A stretch of DNA of 64,000 nt from Pseudomonas sp. KU43P (GCF_033095865.1 NZ_AP019365.1:192001-256000), one strand, 5' to 3'. Positions 27,679 through 37,544 are shown, counted from the stretch's first letter. Made by a program: numbers and translations. The notes: generated by a model not told the origin, from the sequence alone.

Positions 27679-27693
27679 CACAAATCATTTGTG
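27679..27693. promoter_or_regulatory. Perfect operator-like palindrome before the RND pump operon
   Basis: CACAAAT-C-ATTTGTG, 7-bp arms around one base, centred 26 bases before the triA-like start. The size and symmetry suit a TetR- or MarR-type repressor, but no regulator gene is adjacent. Confidence 0.5.
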
Positions 27694-27711
27694 CGCAAGC
27701 TAGGAGCCTGC

Positions 27712-28800
27712 ATGAGGGTGACGCGTCCACTGTTACTAGCAGGCATGGGTCTGCTGTACCTGCTGACCGGCTGTAGCAAGGAGCAACCCCCGGAACCGAA
27801 GCCCCGGGTCGGGGTGCTGCAGGTTCAGCCCACCGACTTCGCGGCCCGGGTCACCCTTACCGGGGATGTTCAGGCACGGGTACAGACCGACTTGTCGTTC
27901 CGTGTGGGCGGCAAGATCATTTCACGCAGCGTCGATGTGGGCGATCACGTCAAGGCCAACCAGGTGCTGGCGCGGCTCGATCCCAAGGACCTGCAAAACA
28001 ACGTCGACTCGGCCAAGGCCGAAGTGTTCGCCGCCCAGGCACGGGTGACGCAGACCAGTGCGGCCTTCGTGCGGCAACAGAAACTTCTGCCCAAGGGCTA
28101 CACCAGCCAGAGCGAATACGACTCCGCCGGAGCATCGCTGCGCAGCAACCAGAGCGCGCTCAAGGCCGCCCAGGCGCAACTGGCCAATGCCAATGAACAA
28201 CTGAGCTACACCGCCCTGGTGTCCGAAGCCGATGGCGTCATTACCGAGCGCCAGGCCGAGGTCGGCCAGGTGGTGCAGGCGACCATGCCGATCTTCACCC
28301 TGGCACGCGACGGCGACCGCGATGCGGTGTTCAATGTCTACGAATCACTGCTGGTCGCCCCGCCCAGCGAGGCAGGTGTGATCGTCAGCCTGCTGGACAA
28401 CCCCAAGGTCCAGGCCCAGGGCTTCGTCCGCGAAATTACCCCCACGGTGTCTGCGCAAAGCGGCACGGTGCAGGTCAAGGTGGCCTTGCGCAACGTGCCC
28501 CAGGCCATGCAACTGGGTTCACCGGTGACCGCCACCGCCAATGCCCAGGGGCGCCCGAGCATCGAGCTGCCCTGGGCGGCACTGACCAAGGCTGTGCATG
28601 AGCCCGCCGTATGGGTGGTGGGCGAGGGCGACAAGGTCGAATTGCGCAAGGTCCAGGTCACCCGTTACCTCACCGGCAAGGTTGTAATCGCCCAAGGCGT
28701 CAAAGACGGCGAAACCGTCGTGGTCAGTGGCGGCCAGCTGTTGCATCCGGGCATGGAAGTGGAAAAGGTCGATGCCAAGGATGGGGGGGCTGCACCATGA
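27712..28800 (+). CDS. RND efflux periplasmic adaptor lipoprotein, first of two (TriA-like)
   Basis: A 362-residue membrane fusion protein with a lipoprotein signal (LLYLLTGCSKEQ, lipidated Cys near residue 20). It has the biotinyl-lipoyl-like pieces (SFRVGGKIISRSVDVGDHVKANQVLARLDPKD), a coiled-coil hairpin (about residues 95-170, QARVTQTSAAFVRQQKLL) and beta-barrel domain. It starts a three-gene operon with 4-base overlaps. A pair of adaptors followed by one RND pump matches P. aeruginosa TriABC, where both adaptors are needed and OpmH is the outer channel. The start at 27712 has AGGAG. Confidence 0.88.
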   Translation: MRVTRPLLLAGMGLLYLLTGCSKEQPPEPKPRVGVLQVQPTDFAARVTLTGDVQARVQTDLSFRVGGKIISRSVDVGDHVKANQVLARLDPKDLQNNVDSAKAEVFAAQARVTQTSAAFVRQQKLLPKGYTSQSEYDSAGASLRSNQSALKAAQAQLANANEQLSYTALVSEADGVITERQAEVGQVVQATMPIFTLARDGDRDAVFNVYESLLVAPPSEAGVIVSLLDNPKVQAQGFVREITPTVSAQSGTVQVKVALRNVPQAMQLGSPVTATANAQGRPSIELPWAALTKAVHEPAVWVVGEGDKVELRKVQVTRYLTGKVVIAQGVKDGETVVVSGGQLLHPGMEVEKVDAKDGGAAP

Positions 28801-29864
28801 AGCGGATGATCTGTGTGCTCGCCACTGGCTTGCTGCTGACGGCCTGCAGCCAGGAAGAGGCGCCGCCCGAAGCCGTACGGCCAGTGCTTTCGACCCTGGT
28901 CGAGGCCCAGGCCCAGTCGCAGCTGGGGCGCTTCGCCGGCAGCATCCAGGCGCGTTTCGAAAGCACCCTGGGCTTTCGTGTAGCGGGGCGTATCGCCCGC
29001 CGCTGGCTCGACGTGGGCGCCCAGGTCAAGCCAGGCGACACCCTGGCCACGCTCGACCCGACCGACCAACAGAACCAGCTACGTGCCGCCGAGGGCGACC
29101 TGGCCAAGGTCCAGGCGCAGTGGATCAACGCCCAGGCCAATGCCCGCCGCCAGCAGCAGCTCTATGACCGTGGCGTGGGTGCCCAGGCACAGTTGGACAT
29201 CGCCCAGACTGACCTCAAAACCACCGGCGCGAGCCTGGAGCAGGCGCGTTCGGCGGTAAGCCAGGCCCGCGACCAGCTCGACTACAGCACCTTGCGCACC
29301 GACCATGCGGCGGTCATCACCGCCTGGCAGGCAGAAGCCGGGCAGACGGTCACGGCAGGCCAGCCGGTAGTAACCCTGGCCCGTCCTGATATCAAGGAAG
29401 CGGTCATCGATCTGCCGATCGGCATCGCCGAAGCCTTGACCAAAAACCTCACCTTCACCGTCGCCTCGCAGCTCGACAACAGCATCAACACCACCGCCAC
29501 CCTGCGTGAGCTGGAGCCCCAGGCCGACGCCGCCACCCGTACCCGACGCGCCCGCCTGACCCTGGCCAGCACCCCCAGTGCCTTCCACCTGGGGACCGCG
29601 ATCAGCGTCACCCTGACTTCGGCCATTTCCCCGCGTAGCGAGCTGCCCTTGACTGCACTGTTGGAACGCGACGGCAAGACGCAGGTGTGGGTGATCGACC
29701 CGCAGCAAAAAACGGTTGCCACCCGCGACGTGGCATTGATCGAGCGTACGGCCGACAGCATCGTGCTGGCGTCCGGCGTACAACCCGGCGAGCGTGTGGT
29801 CACTGCTGGCGTCAACAGCCTCAAGCCCGGCCAGAAGGTCACATTCGACGAGGATGCACAATGA
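28797..29864 (+). CDS. RND efflux periplasmic adaptor lipoprotein, second of two (TriB-like)
   Basis: A 355-residue membrane fusion protein with a lipobox LLLTACSQEE (Cys near residue 16). It has TLGFRVAGRIARRWLDVGAQVKPGDTLATLDPTD, the lipoyl-like half motif, and a coiled-coil hairpin around residues 90-160. It overlaps the first adaptor and the pump by 4 bases each. The two adaptors are paralogous but well diverged, which suggests distinct positions in a mixed adaptor ring, as proposed for TriA and TriB. Confidence 0.88.
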   Translation: MKRMICVLATGLLLTACSQEEAPPEAVRPVLSTLVEAQAQSQLGRFAGSIQARFESTLGFRVAGRIARRWLDVGAQVKPGDTLATLDPTDQQNQLRAAEGDLAKVQAQWINAQANARRQQQLYDRGVGAQAQLDIAQTDLKTTGASLEQARSAVSQARDQLDYSTLRTDHAAVITAWQAEAGQTVTAGQPVVTLARPDIKEAVIDLPIGIAEALTKNLTFTVASQLDNSINTTATLRELEPQADAATRTRRARLTLASTPSAFHLGTAISVTLTSAISPRSELPLTALLERDGKTQVWVIDPQQKTVATRDVALIERTADSIVLASGVQPGERVVTAGVNSLKPGQKVTFDEDAQ

Positions 29865-32800
29865 AAGGAAGCTTCAACCTCTCCGAATGGGCACTGCGCC
29901 ATCAGTCTTTCGTGTGGTACCTGATGTTCGTTGGCCTGCTGATGGGCATTTTTTCCTACTTCAACCTGGGGCGGGAGGAGGACCCGTCGTTCACCATCAA
30001 GACCATGGTGATCCAGACCCGCTGGCCAGGCGCGACCCAGGACGAAACGCTTTACCAGGTCACCGATCGCATCGAGAAGAAGCTTGAGGAGCTCGACTCG
30101 CTCGATTACACCAAAAGCTACACGCGCCCCGGCGAATCCACGGTCTATGTCTACCTGCGAGACACCACCAAGGCGGCCGACATCCCGCAAATCTGGTACC
30201 AGGTGCGCAAGAAGATCCAGGATATCCGTGGCCAGTTCCCGCAAGGCATACAGGGGCCGGCGTTCAACGACGAGTTCGGCGACGTGTACGGCTCGATCTA
30301 CGCGTTCACTGCCGACGGATTGACCCTGCGTCAATTGCGCGACTACGTGGAACAGGCCCGCGCCGAAGTGCGGGAGGTGCCCAACATCGGCAAGATCGAG
30401 CTGGTCGGTACCCAGGACGAAGTGCTCTACCTGAAGTTTTCCACCCGCAAGCTGGCGGCCCTGGGCATCGATCAGCGCCAGGTCATGCAGGCCCTGCAAC
30501 AGCAAAACGCAGTAACCCCTGCCGGGGTGATCGAGGCAGGTCCCGAACGCATCTCGGTGCGCACCACCGGGCAGTTCGCCTCGGAGAAAGACCTGCAGAC
30601 GGTCAACCTGCGCATCAACGACCGCTTCTTCCGCCTCAGCGATATCGCCGATATCGAGCGCGGCTACGTCGATCCGCCTTCGCCGATGTTCCGCTACAAC
30701 GGCCAGACCGCCATCGGCCTGGCGATCGGCATGAAGGCGGGCGGCAATATCCAGGTGTTCGGCGCGGCGCTGAAGAAGAAGATGGACAGCGTCGTCAACG
30801 ACTTGCCGGTGGGCATTGGCGTGCACACCGTGTCGGACCAGGCGGTGGTGGTGAAAGAGGCTGTTGGCGGCTTCACCAGTGCGCTGTTCGAAGCGGTGGT
30901 CATCGTGCTGGCGGTGAGCTTCGTCAGCCTGGGCGTTCGCGCCGGGCTGGTGGTGGCCTGTTCGATCCCGCTGGTGCTGGCCATGGTCTTCGTGTTCATG
31001 GAATACAGCGGCATCACCATGCAGCGGATTTCGCTGGGTGCGCTGATCATCGCTCTGGGCCTGCTGGTGGACGATGCGATGATCACCGTGGAGGTGATGG
31101 TCACACGCCTGGAAATGGGCGAGAGCAAGGAACAGGCGGCCACTTTTGCCTACACCTCCACGGCCTTCCCCATGCTTACCGGTACTTTGGTGACCGTGGC
31201 CGGCTTCGTGCCGATCGGCCTCAACGCCAGTTCGGCCGGTGAATACACCTACACCCTGTTCGCGGTGATCGCCGTGGCGCTGATCGTGTCCTGGGTGGTC
31301 GCGGTGTTCTTCGCTCCGGTGCTGGGCGTGCACATTCTCAAGGCCGACAAGCTCAAGGCCCACGAGGCCGAGCCGGGCCGGGTAGGGCGGGCGTTCGAGG
31401 GCGGGCTGTTGTGGTGCATGCGCAACCGCTGGCTCACCATCATCGGCACCGTGGTGCTGTTCGTGCTCTCGCTGGTGTGCATGCGCTTTGTGCAGAACCA
31501 GTTCTTCCCGTCTTCGGACCGACCGGAAATTCTCGTCGACCTCAACTTGCCGCAGAACGCCTCGATCGAGGAGACGCGCAAGGTGGTCGACCGCCTGGAG
31601 GCGCGGATCAAGGACGACCCGGACCTGGTGCGCTGGAGTACCTACATCGGCCAGGGCGCCATTCGCTTCTACCTGCCACTGGACCAGCAACTGCAGAATC
31701 CCTACTACGCGCAGTTGGTAATCGTCAGCAAGGGCTTCAAGGAGCGCACGGGCATGATAAAGCGCCTGCAGAAGCTGCTGCATGAGGAGTTCGTTGGCGT
31801 CGGCACCAACGTCCAGTCGCTGGAAATGGGTCCGCCGGTAGGGCGGCCGATCCAGTACCGGGTCAGTGGCAAGGACATCGACCAGGTGCGCAAGCATGCC
31901 ATCGACCTGGCCACCCTGCTCAACAGCGACGAGCACATCGGCGAGATGATCTACGACTGGAACGAGCCCGGTAAGGTGCTGCGGATCGAGATCGCCCAGG
32001 ACAAGGCGCGCCAGCTGGGGCTGTCGTCCGAAGACGTGGCCAACGTGATGAACAGCATCGTCAGCGGCGCACCGGTGACCGAGGTCAACGACAATATCTA
32101 CCTGGTGGATGTGGTCGCCCGTGCCGTGGACAGCGAGCGGGGTTCGCCCGACACCCTGCAGAACCTGCAGATCGTCACCCCGAGCGGCACCTCGATACCG
32201 CTGCTGGCCTTCGCCACCGTGCGCTACGAGCTTGAACAGCCGCTGGTATGGCGCCGTGATCGCAAGCCGACCATCACCATCAAGGCGTCGGTCAACGGTG
32301 ACATTCAGCCGACCGACCTGGTGGCCCTGCTCAAACCGAAGATCGACGAGTTCGCCAGCAAGCTGCCGGTGGGTTACGAGGTGGAAACCGGCGGTACAGT
32401 GGAGGAGAGTGCCAAGGCCCAGGGCCCGATCCGCAAGGTCATTCCGCTGATGCTGTTCCTCATGGCGACCTTCCTGATGATCCAGCTGCACAGCATGCAG
32501 AAGCTGTTCCTGGTGGTCAGCGTGGCCCCCCTGGGGCTGATCGGCGTGGTACTGGCGCTGGTGCCCACGGGGACGCCGATGGGCTTTGTGGCGATCCTGG
32601 GGATTCTTGCCCTGGCGGGCATCATCATCCGCAACTCGGTGATCCTGGTGACCCAGATCGACGAGTTCGAGGCCCAGGGGTATTCGCCCTGGGATGCGGT
32701 GCTGGAAGCCACCAACCATCGCCGCCGGCCGATCTTGCTGACGGCAGCGGCAGCCAGCCTGGGCATGATCCCGATTGCCCGCGAAGTGTTCTGGGGGCCG

Positions 32801-32914
32801 ATGGCCTATGCCATGATCGGCGGCATCATCAGTGCAACGCTGCTGACGCTGTTGTTCCTGCCGGCGCTGTATGTGGCCTGGTACAAGATCCGCGAGCCGA
32901 ACAAGGCCGAGTGA
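29861..32914 (+). CDS. RND efflux pump inner-membrane transporter (TriC-like)
   Basis: A 1017-residue RND permease of the hydrophobe/amphiphile efflux type with 12 membrane helices and two large periplasmic loops. Helix 4 contains the motif LGLLVDDAMITVEVMVTRLE (proton-relay aspartates DD near residues 405-406) and the C-terminal half has GILALAGIIIRNSVILVTQIDE. TriC of P. aeruginosa is about the same length and exports triclosan with TriA, TriB and OpmH. No outer-membrane channel gene is present, so a shared TolC/OpmH-type channel is expected. Substrate is not predictable from sequence. Confidence 0.92.
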   Translation: MKGSFNLSEWALRHQSFVWYLMFVGLLMGIFSYFNLGREEDPSFTIKTMVIQTRWPGATQDETLYQVTDRIEKKLEELDSLDYTKSYTRPGESTVYVYLRDTTKAADIPQIWYQVRKKIQDIRGQFPQGIQGPAFNDEFGDVYGSIYAFTADGLTLRQLRDYVEQARAEVREVPNIGKIELVGTQDEVLYLKFSTRKLAALGIDQRQVMQALQQQNAVTPAGVIEAGPERISVRTTGQFASEKDLQTVNLRINDRFFRLSDIADIERGYVDPPSPMFRYNGQTAIGLAIGMKAGGNIQVFGAALKKKMDSVVNDLPVGIGVHTVSDQAVVVKEAVGGFTSALFEAVVIVLAVSFVSLGVRAGLVVACSIPLVLAMVFVFMEYSGITMQRISLGALIIALGLLVDDAMITVEVMVTRLEMGESKEQAATFAYTSTAFPMLTGTLVTVAGFVPIGLNASSAGEYTYTLFAVIAVALIVSWVVAVFFAPVLGVHILKADKLKAHEAEPGRVGRAFEGGLLWCMRNRWLTIIGTVVLFVLSLVCMRFVQNQFFPSSDRPEILVDLNLPQNASIEETRKVVDRLEARIKDDPDLVRWSTYIGQGAIRFYLPLDQQLQNPYYAQLVIVSKGFKERTGMIKRLQKLLHEEFVGVGTNVQSLEMGPPVGRPIQYRVSGKDIDQVRKHAIDLATLLNSDEHIGEMIYDWNEPGKVLRIEIAQDKARQLGLSSEDVANVMNSIVSGAPVTEVNDNIYLVDVVARAVDSERGSPDTLQNLQIVTPSGTSIPLLAFATVRYELEQPLVWRRDRKPTITIKASVNGDIQPTDLVALLKPKIDEFASKLPVGYEVETGGTVEESAKAQGPIRKVIPLMLFLMATFLMIQLHSMQKLFLVVSVAPLGLIGVVLALVPTGTPMGFVAILGILALAGIIIRNSVILVTQIDEFEAQGYSPWDAVLEATNHRRRPILLTAAAASLGMIPIAREVFWGPMAYAMIGGIISATLLTLLFLPALYVAWYKIREPNKAE

Positions 32915-32928
32915 CAGATAGTGTGACA

Positions 32929-33023
32929 AGCCCCTATCGCCGGCAAGCCGGCTCCCACAGGTACAGCACAGGTCTTGAAGCTTGTGCTGTACCTGTGGGA
33001 GCCGGCTTGCCGGCGATAGGGGC
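32929..33023. repeat. REP pair forming a very long perfect hairpin after the RND pump
   Basis: The two facing REP copies are extended so that about 42 bp pair without mismatch, from AGCCCCTATCG outside to GTACAGCACA inside, with a loop of about 10 bases. It is the longest perfect inverted repeat I found in the window and probably ends or protects the pump mRNA. Confidence 0.92.
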
Positions 33024-33054
33024 TCCCCAGAACAAGAAAAACAGTTATATAAAC

Positions 33055-33079
33055 ATTCTTAAACAGTATTTTTAAGAAT
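33055..33079. promoter_or_regulatory. AT-rich dyad upstream of oscA, candidate CysB-type site
   Basis: ATTCTTAAA (33055-33063) and TTTAAGAAT (33071-33079) are perfect inverted repeats around 7 bases, within an AT-rich stretch (33041-33082) in a GC-rich genome. It sits about 90 bases before oscA. CysB sites are long and AT-rich, so CysB is a reasonable candidate, not shown. Confidence 0.45.
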
Positions 33080-33167
33080 ATCTGCGCCTCACTACTATTG
33101 CTTTCAAGCCAGGCGCAAATCCCCTTCAAACCTCTGCCCGGCACCCTTGTTCAACAGGAGAACGAGC

Positions 33168-33350
33168 ATGAGCGCATCGCTGCGAAGCATCGACGGTCAG
33201 GACGAAGCCACCATTCTGCGTGAAATCCAGAGCGCCCTGCGCGACCTGCGTTTCGGTGCGGTGGAGATCACCGTGCACAACGCCCAGGTCGTGCAGATCG
33301 AGCGCAAGGAGAAGTTCCGCCTGCAACAGCCCGGCAACAAGCCCGGCTGA
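33168..33350 (+). CDS. oscA: OscA-like small protein (DUF2292)
   Basis: A 60-residue protein: ILREIQSALRDLRFGAVEITVHNAQVVQIERKEKFRLQ. This matches the DUF2292/OscA family. OscA was described in Pseudomonas as needed for growth on organosulfur sources and is co-located with sbp. The start at 33168 has an AGGAG site. It lies 48 bases before sbp and is very probably co-transcribed with it under sulfur limitation. Its molecular role is unknown to me. Confidence 0.88.
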   Translation: MSASLRSIDGQDEATILREIQSALRDLRFGAVEITVHNAQVVQIERKEKFRLQQPGNKPG

Positions 33351-33398
33351 TACCGCCCCACCTTCACAACTAGAAAAATGCCAATCGGGAGCTTCACC

Positions 33399-34406
33399 AT
33401 GTCCATCCGCCGTTATGCGCTCGCCGCCCTGGCCAGTGCCGTTTTTGCCGGTTCCGCCATCGCCAAGGACTACGAACTGCTGAATGTGTCCTACGACCCG
33501 ACCCGCGAGCTGTACCAGCAGTACAACGCTGAATTCATCAAGCACTGGCAGCAGGCTCACCCGGATGACAAGGTGAAGATCCAGCAGTCCCACGGTGGCT
33601 CGGGCAAGCAAGGCCGTGCCGTGATCGACGGCCTGCGCGCCGACGTGGTGACCCTGGCCTTGGCAGGCGATATCGACGAAATCGCCAAGCTCGGCAAGAC
33701 CCTGCCTACGGACTGGCAGAAGCGTCTGCCGGACGCGAGCACCCCATACACCTCGACCATCGTGTTCCTGGTGCGCAAGGGCAACCCGAAAGGCATCAAG
33801 GACTGGGGCGACCTGATCAAGAAAGACGTCTCGGTCATTACCCCGAACCCGAAAACCTCCGGCGGCGCCCGCTGGAACTTCCTGGCCGCCTGGGCTTACG
33901 GGCTGAAGTCCGGTGGCAGTGAAGACAAGGCCAAGGCCTACGTGCAGGAGCTGTTCAAGCACGTGCCGGTGCTCGATACCGGTGCCCGTGGCTCGACCAT
34001 CACCTTCGTCAACAACGGCCAGGGCGACGTGCTGCTGGCTTGGGAAAACGAAGCCTTCCTGGCACTGAAGGAAGACGGCGGCGCCGACAAGTTCGAAATC
34101 GTAGTGCCTTCGCTGTCGATCCTGGCAGAGCCACCGGTGGCCGTGGTCGACAAGAACGCCGAGAAGAAGGGCAACGAGCAGATCGCCGAGGAATACCTCA
34201 AGCACCTGTATAGCCCGGCTGGCCAGAAGATCGCTGCCGAGAACTTCTACCGCCCGCGTGACGAGAAAGTCGCTGCCGAATTCGGCAAGCAATTCCCGAA
34301 ACTGGACCTGGTCACCATCGACAAGGACTTCGGTGGCTGGAAGACTGCACAGCCGAAGTTCTTCAATGATGGCGGTGTGTTCGACCAGATTTATCAGGCC
34401 CAGTAA
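33399..34406 (+). CDS. sbp: Sulfate ABC transporter periplasmic binding protein
   Basis: A 335-residue sulfate-binding protein. The signal peptide [22 protein letters not shown] is followed by [21 protein letters not shown], a hallmark of Sbp/Cys[26 protein letters not shown] is the sulfate-contacting segment. The start is the ATG with GGGAG upstream. The gene is followed by a REP pair and then cysT, cysW and cysA, the full sulfate/thiosulfate import system. Confidence 0.95.
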   Translation: MSIRRYALAALASAVFAGSAIAKDYELLNVSYDPTRELYQQYNAEFIKHWQQAHPDDKVKIQQSHGGSGKQGRAVIDGLRADVVTLALAGDIDEIAKLGKTLPTDWQKRLPDASTPYTSTIVFLVRKGNPKGIKDWGDLIKKDVSVITPNPKTSGGARWNFLAAWAYGLKSGGSEDKAKAYVQELFKHVPVLDTGARGSTITFVNNGQGDVLLAWENEAFLALKEDGGADKFEIVVPSLSILAEPPVAVVDKNAEKKGNEQIAEEYLKHLYSPAGQKIAAENFYRPRDEKVAAEFGKQFPKLDLVTIDKDFGGWKTAQPKFFNDGGVFDQIYQAQ

Positions 34407-34436
34407 GCGGGCGTGGAGAAGCGGGGCCGCGTCGCG

Positions 34437-34510
34437 GCCCATCGCCGGCAAGCCGGCTCCTACAAGGTTCACCGCTGACCTCCTGTGGGAGCTGGCTTGC
34501 CGGCGGTGGG
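34437..34510. repeat. REP pair between sbp and cysT
   Basis: Facing copies, the right one with the variant GAGCTGGCTTGCCGGCGGTGG. It lies inside the sulfate transport operon, just after the binding-protein gene. Confidence 0.85.
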
Positions 34511-34591
34511 CTGCGCAGCAGCCCCAGGATTCAGAAGCTTGCACCGGCCCGGGATTTGTCCCGGGCTTCGTGCGTTCAACCAGGGATATTT

Positions 34592-35410
34592 ATGTCACGT
34601 CGCATTTCCCCCGTCATACCCGGCTTCGGGCTGACGCTGGGCTACACCTTGGTGTACCTCAGCCTGATCGTGCTGATACCGCTGGCCGCCATGTTCGTGC
34701 ATGCCGCGCAGCTCACCTGGGAGCAGTTCTGGAACGTCATCAGTGCCCCGCGGGTGATCGCCGCGCTGCAACTGAGTTTCGGCACCGCCCTGTTCGCCGC
34801 CATCATCAACGGTGTGATCGGCACCCTGCTGGCCTGGGTGCTGGTGCGCTACAACTTCCCCGGGCGCAAGGTCATCGATGCAATGATCGACCTGCCCTTC
34901 GCCTTGCCCACGGCCGTTGCCGGTATCGCCCTGACCGCGCTGTATGCGCCTTCGGGCTGGGTCGGCCAGTTCGCCACCGATCTGGGATTCAAGATCGCCT
35001 ACACGCCCCTGGGCATCACCCTGGCGCTGACCTTCGTCACCTTGCCGTTCGTGGTGCGCACGGTGCAGCCGGTGCTTGCCGACATCCCGCGTGAGGTCGA
35101 AGAAGCCGCCGCTTGCCTGGGCGCGAAACCCCTGCAGGTGTTCCGCCACGTGCTGGCGCCGGCCCTGCTGCCGGCCTGGCTTACCGGCTTCGCCCTGGCG
35201 TTCGCCCGTGGCGTGGGGGAGTATGGTTCGGTGATCTTCATTGCCGGCAACATGCCGATGAAGACCGAGATCCTGCCGCTGCTGATCATGGTCAAGCTGG
35301 ATCAGTACGACTACACCGGCGCCACCGCCATCGGCGTGTTGATGCTGGTGGTTTCCTTCATCCTGCTGCTGCTGATCAACCTGCTGCAGCGCCGTATCGA
35401 AACCCCTTGA
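34592..35410 (+). CDS. cysT: Sulfate/thiosulfate ABC transporter permease CysT (CysU)
   Basis: A 272-residue inner-membrane permease with about six helices and the EAA motif [23 protein letters not shown]. The opening [26 protein letters not shown] is typical for CysT/CysU. It pairs with CysW, whose gene follows after 13 bases. The ATG at 34592 was chosen because it gives the conserved N-terminus; its ribosome site (AGGGA) is moderate. Confidence 0.95.
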   Translation: MSRRISPVIPGFGLTLGYTLVYLSLIVLIPLAAMFVHAAQLTWEQFWNVISAPRVIAALQLSFGTALFAAIINGVIGTLLAWVLVRYNFPGRKVIDAMIDLPFALPTAVAGIALTALYAPSGWVGQFATDLGFKIAYTPLGITLALTFVTLPFVVRTVQPVLADIPREVEEAAACLGAKPLQVFRHVLAPALLPAWLTGFALAFARGVGEYGSVIFIAGNMPMKTEILPLLIMVKLDQYDYTGATAIGVLMLVVSFILLLLINLLQRRIETP

Positions 35411-35423
35411 AGGAGGCCCGGCT

Positions 35424-36296
35424 ATGTCCAGTTCATCCCTGAGCGCCAGTGCCGCCGCCAATGCCGCGCGGCGTGGCAGCACCACCTCTCGGCGCATTCT
35501 GATCGGCCTCGGCTGGCTGGTATTCGCGCTGTTCCTGCTGCTGCCGCTGGTGATCGTGGTTTCGCAGGCATTGAAGAACGGCTTCGGCACCTTTTTCGAA
35601 GCCATCTTCGAGCCCGACGCCTTGTCGGCGCTGAAGCTGACCCTGCTGGCCGTGTTCATTTCGGTGCCGCTGAACCTAGTGTTCGGCGTAAGTGCCGCCT
35701 GGTGCGTGAGCAAGTACACCTTCCGTGGCAAGAGTGTGCTGGTGACCCTCATCGACCTGCCGTTCTCGGTGTCGCCCGTGATTGCCGGCCTGGTCTATGT
35801 GCTGATGTTCGGTGCCCAGGGCCTGTTCGGGCCGTGGTTGCAGGATCACGACATCCAGATCGTGTTCGCCCTGCCGGGCATCGTCCTGGCGACCATTTTC
35901 GTCACCGTGCCCTTCGTTGCCCGTGAGCTGATTCCGTTGATGCAGGAGCAGGGCACGCAAGAAGAAGAGGCCGCACGGCTGTTGGGCGCCAACGGCTGGC
36001 AGATGTTTTGGCACGTGACATTGCCCAACATCAAATGGGGCCTGATCTACGGCGTGGTGCTGTGCACCGCCCGGGCCATGGGCGAGTTCGGCGCGGTGTC
36101 GGTGGTGTCCGGCCACATCCGTGGGGTCACCAACACCTTGCCGCTGCACGTGGAGATCCTCTACAACGAGTACAACCACGTCGCGGCCTTCAGCGTGGCC
36201 AGCCTGCTGCTGATCCTGGCGCTCTTCATCCTGCTGCTCAAGCAGTGGAGCGAGAACCGTATTAACCGCCTGCGCCATAGCGCCGCGGAGGAATGA
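35424..36296 (+). CDS. cysW: Sulfate/thiosulfate ABC transporter permease CysW
   Basis: A 290-residue inner-membrane permease. A hydrophilic Ser/Ala-rich N-terminus (residues 1-25) precedes about six helices. The EAA loop is [29 protein letters not shown], and [33 protein letters not shown] sequence ([16 protein letters not shown]) is characteristic of CysW. It lies 13 bases after cysT with AAGGAGG as ribosome site and 3 bases before cysA. Confidence 0.95.
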   Translation: MSSSSLSASAAANAARRGSTTSRRILIGLGWLVFALFLLLPLVIVVSQALKNGFGTFFEAIFEPDALSALKLTLLAVFISVPLNLVFGVSAAWCVSKYTFRGKSVLVTLIDLPFSVSPVIAGLVYVLMFGAQGLFGPWLQDHDIQIVFALPGIVLATIFVTVPFVARELIPLMQEQGTQEEEAARLLGANGWQMFWHVTLPNIKWGLIYGVVLCTARAMGEFGAVSVVSGHIRGVTNTLPLHVEILYNEYNHVAAFSVASLLLILALFILLLKQWSENRINRLRHSAAEE

Positions 36297-36299
36297 TTC

Positions 36300-37289
36300 A
36301 TGTCGATCGAAGTTCGTAACGTCAGCAAGCGCTTCAACAGCTTCCAGGCCCTGGACAATATCAACCTGGATATCCACAGCGGCGAGTTGGTGGCCCTGCT
36401 CGGCCCCTCCGGCTGCGGCAAGACTACCCTGCTGCGCATCATTGCCGGCCTGGAAACGCCAGATGACGGTAGCATCGTGTTCCATGGCGAGGATGTGTCC
36501 GGCCATGATGTGCGAGATCGCAACGTCGGTTTCGTGTTCCAGCACTACGCCCTGTTCCGCCACATGAGTGTGTTCGACAACGTCGCCTTCGGCCTGCGCA
36601 TGAAGCCCAAGGGCGAGCGCCCGAGCGAGAGCAAGATTGCCGAGAAGGTGCATGAGTTGCTGAACATGGTGCAGCTCGACTGGCTGTCCGACCGCTATCC
36701 CGAGCAACTTTCCGGTGGCCAGCGCCAACGTATCGCCCTGGCGCGCGCGTTGGCGGTGGAGCCCAAGGTGCTGCTGCTCGACGAGCCATTCGGTGCCCTC
36801 GATGCCAAGGTGCGCAAGGAGTTGCGCCGCTGGCTGGCGCGGTTGCACGAAGACATCAACCTGACATCGGTGTTCGTGACCCACGATCAGGAAGAGGCCA
36901 TGGAAGTCGCGGACCGCATCGTGGTGATGAACAAGGGCGTGATCGAGCAGATCGGTTCGCCGGGCGAGGTGTACGAGCAGCCGGCCAACGATTTCGTCTA
37001 CCACTTCCTTGGCGATTCCAACCGCCTGGCCTTGAGTGAAGGGCAGCACGTGCTGTTCCGTCCGCACGAGGTGTCGCTGTCGCGGCATGAGACCGAGGGG
37101 CACCATGCTGCCGAGGTGCGGGATATTCGCCCGCTGGGCGCGACCACTCGGGTAACGTTGAAGGTGGAAGGGCAGAGCGAGCTGATCGAGGCCGAGGTGG
37201 TCAAGGACCACGACAGCCTGACCGGGCTGGCGCGAGGGGAGACGCTGTTCTTCAGGCCGAAGGTGTGGCAGAAGGTGGCGGATATCTGA
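36300..37289 (+). CDS. cysA: Sulfate/thiosulfate ABC transporter ATPase
   Basis: A 329-residue ATPase with Walker A GPSGCGKT at residues 35-42, signature [15 protein letters not shown] near residue 135, Walker [15 protein letters not shown] and a C-terminal TOBE-type regulatory domain from about residue 240. It energises sulfate and thiosulfate import through CysTW. The unit ends with a strong terminator 17 bases downstream. Confidence 0.96.
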   Translation: MSIEVRNVSKRFNSFQALDNINLDIHSGELVALLGPSGCGKTTLLRIIAGLETPDDGSIVFHGEDVSGHDVRDRNVGFVFQHYALFRHMSVFDNVAFGLRMKPKGERPSESKIAEKVHELLNMVQLDWLSDRYPEQLSGGQRQRIALARALAVEPKVLLLDEPFGALDAKVRKELRRWLARLHEDINLTSVFVTHDQEEAMEVADRIVVMNKGVIEQIGSPGEVYEQPANDFVYHFLGDSNRLALSEGQHVLFRPHEVSLSRHETEGHHAAEVRDIRPLGATTRVTLKVEGQSELIEAEVVKDHDSLTGLARGETLFFRPKVWQKVADI

Positions 37290-37306
37290 GCCCGCTGTGA
37301 ATGAAG

Positions 37307-37334
37307 AACCCGGGCATGGTCCCGGGTTTTTTAT
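37307..37334 (+). terminator. Terminator of the oscA-sbp-cysTWA operon
   Basis: AACCCGGG and CCCGGGTT pair around CATGGT and are followed by TTTTTTATT, a textbook intrinsic terminator. Confidence 0.93.
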
Positions 37335-37364
37335 TGGCTGTCCGTTGGCTGGGGCTGCTTTGCA

Positions 37365-37434
37365 GCCCATCGCCGGCAAGCCGGCTCCCACAGGTGCAGC
37401 GCTGATCTGTGTGGGAGCCGGCTTGCCGGCGATC
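37365..37434. repeat. REP pair between cysA and tonB
   Basis: Facing full copies, followed by a small hairpin GAGGGC-AAA-GCCCTC (37435-37449). It fills part of the 382-base gap; the rest is described with the AT-rich segment. Confidence 0.9.
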
Positions 37435-37544
37435 GAGGGCAAAGCCCTCGCAGCAATCCCATGCCTTGCACGAATATTTCAAATGCCTCGAATGCATGCT
37501 GCGTTCCCCATTCGCCCCAAACCCGCGAACGGCGCGGCTTTGCA

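Noticed and set aside
29282..32929. Very long open minus-strand frame (about 1200 codons) opposite the RND genes
   Set aside because: Composition is His/Arg/Gln-rich and lacks any domain; it is the high-GC antisense shadow of the triB-triC-like genes, which have full family motifs.
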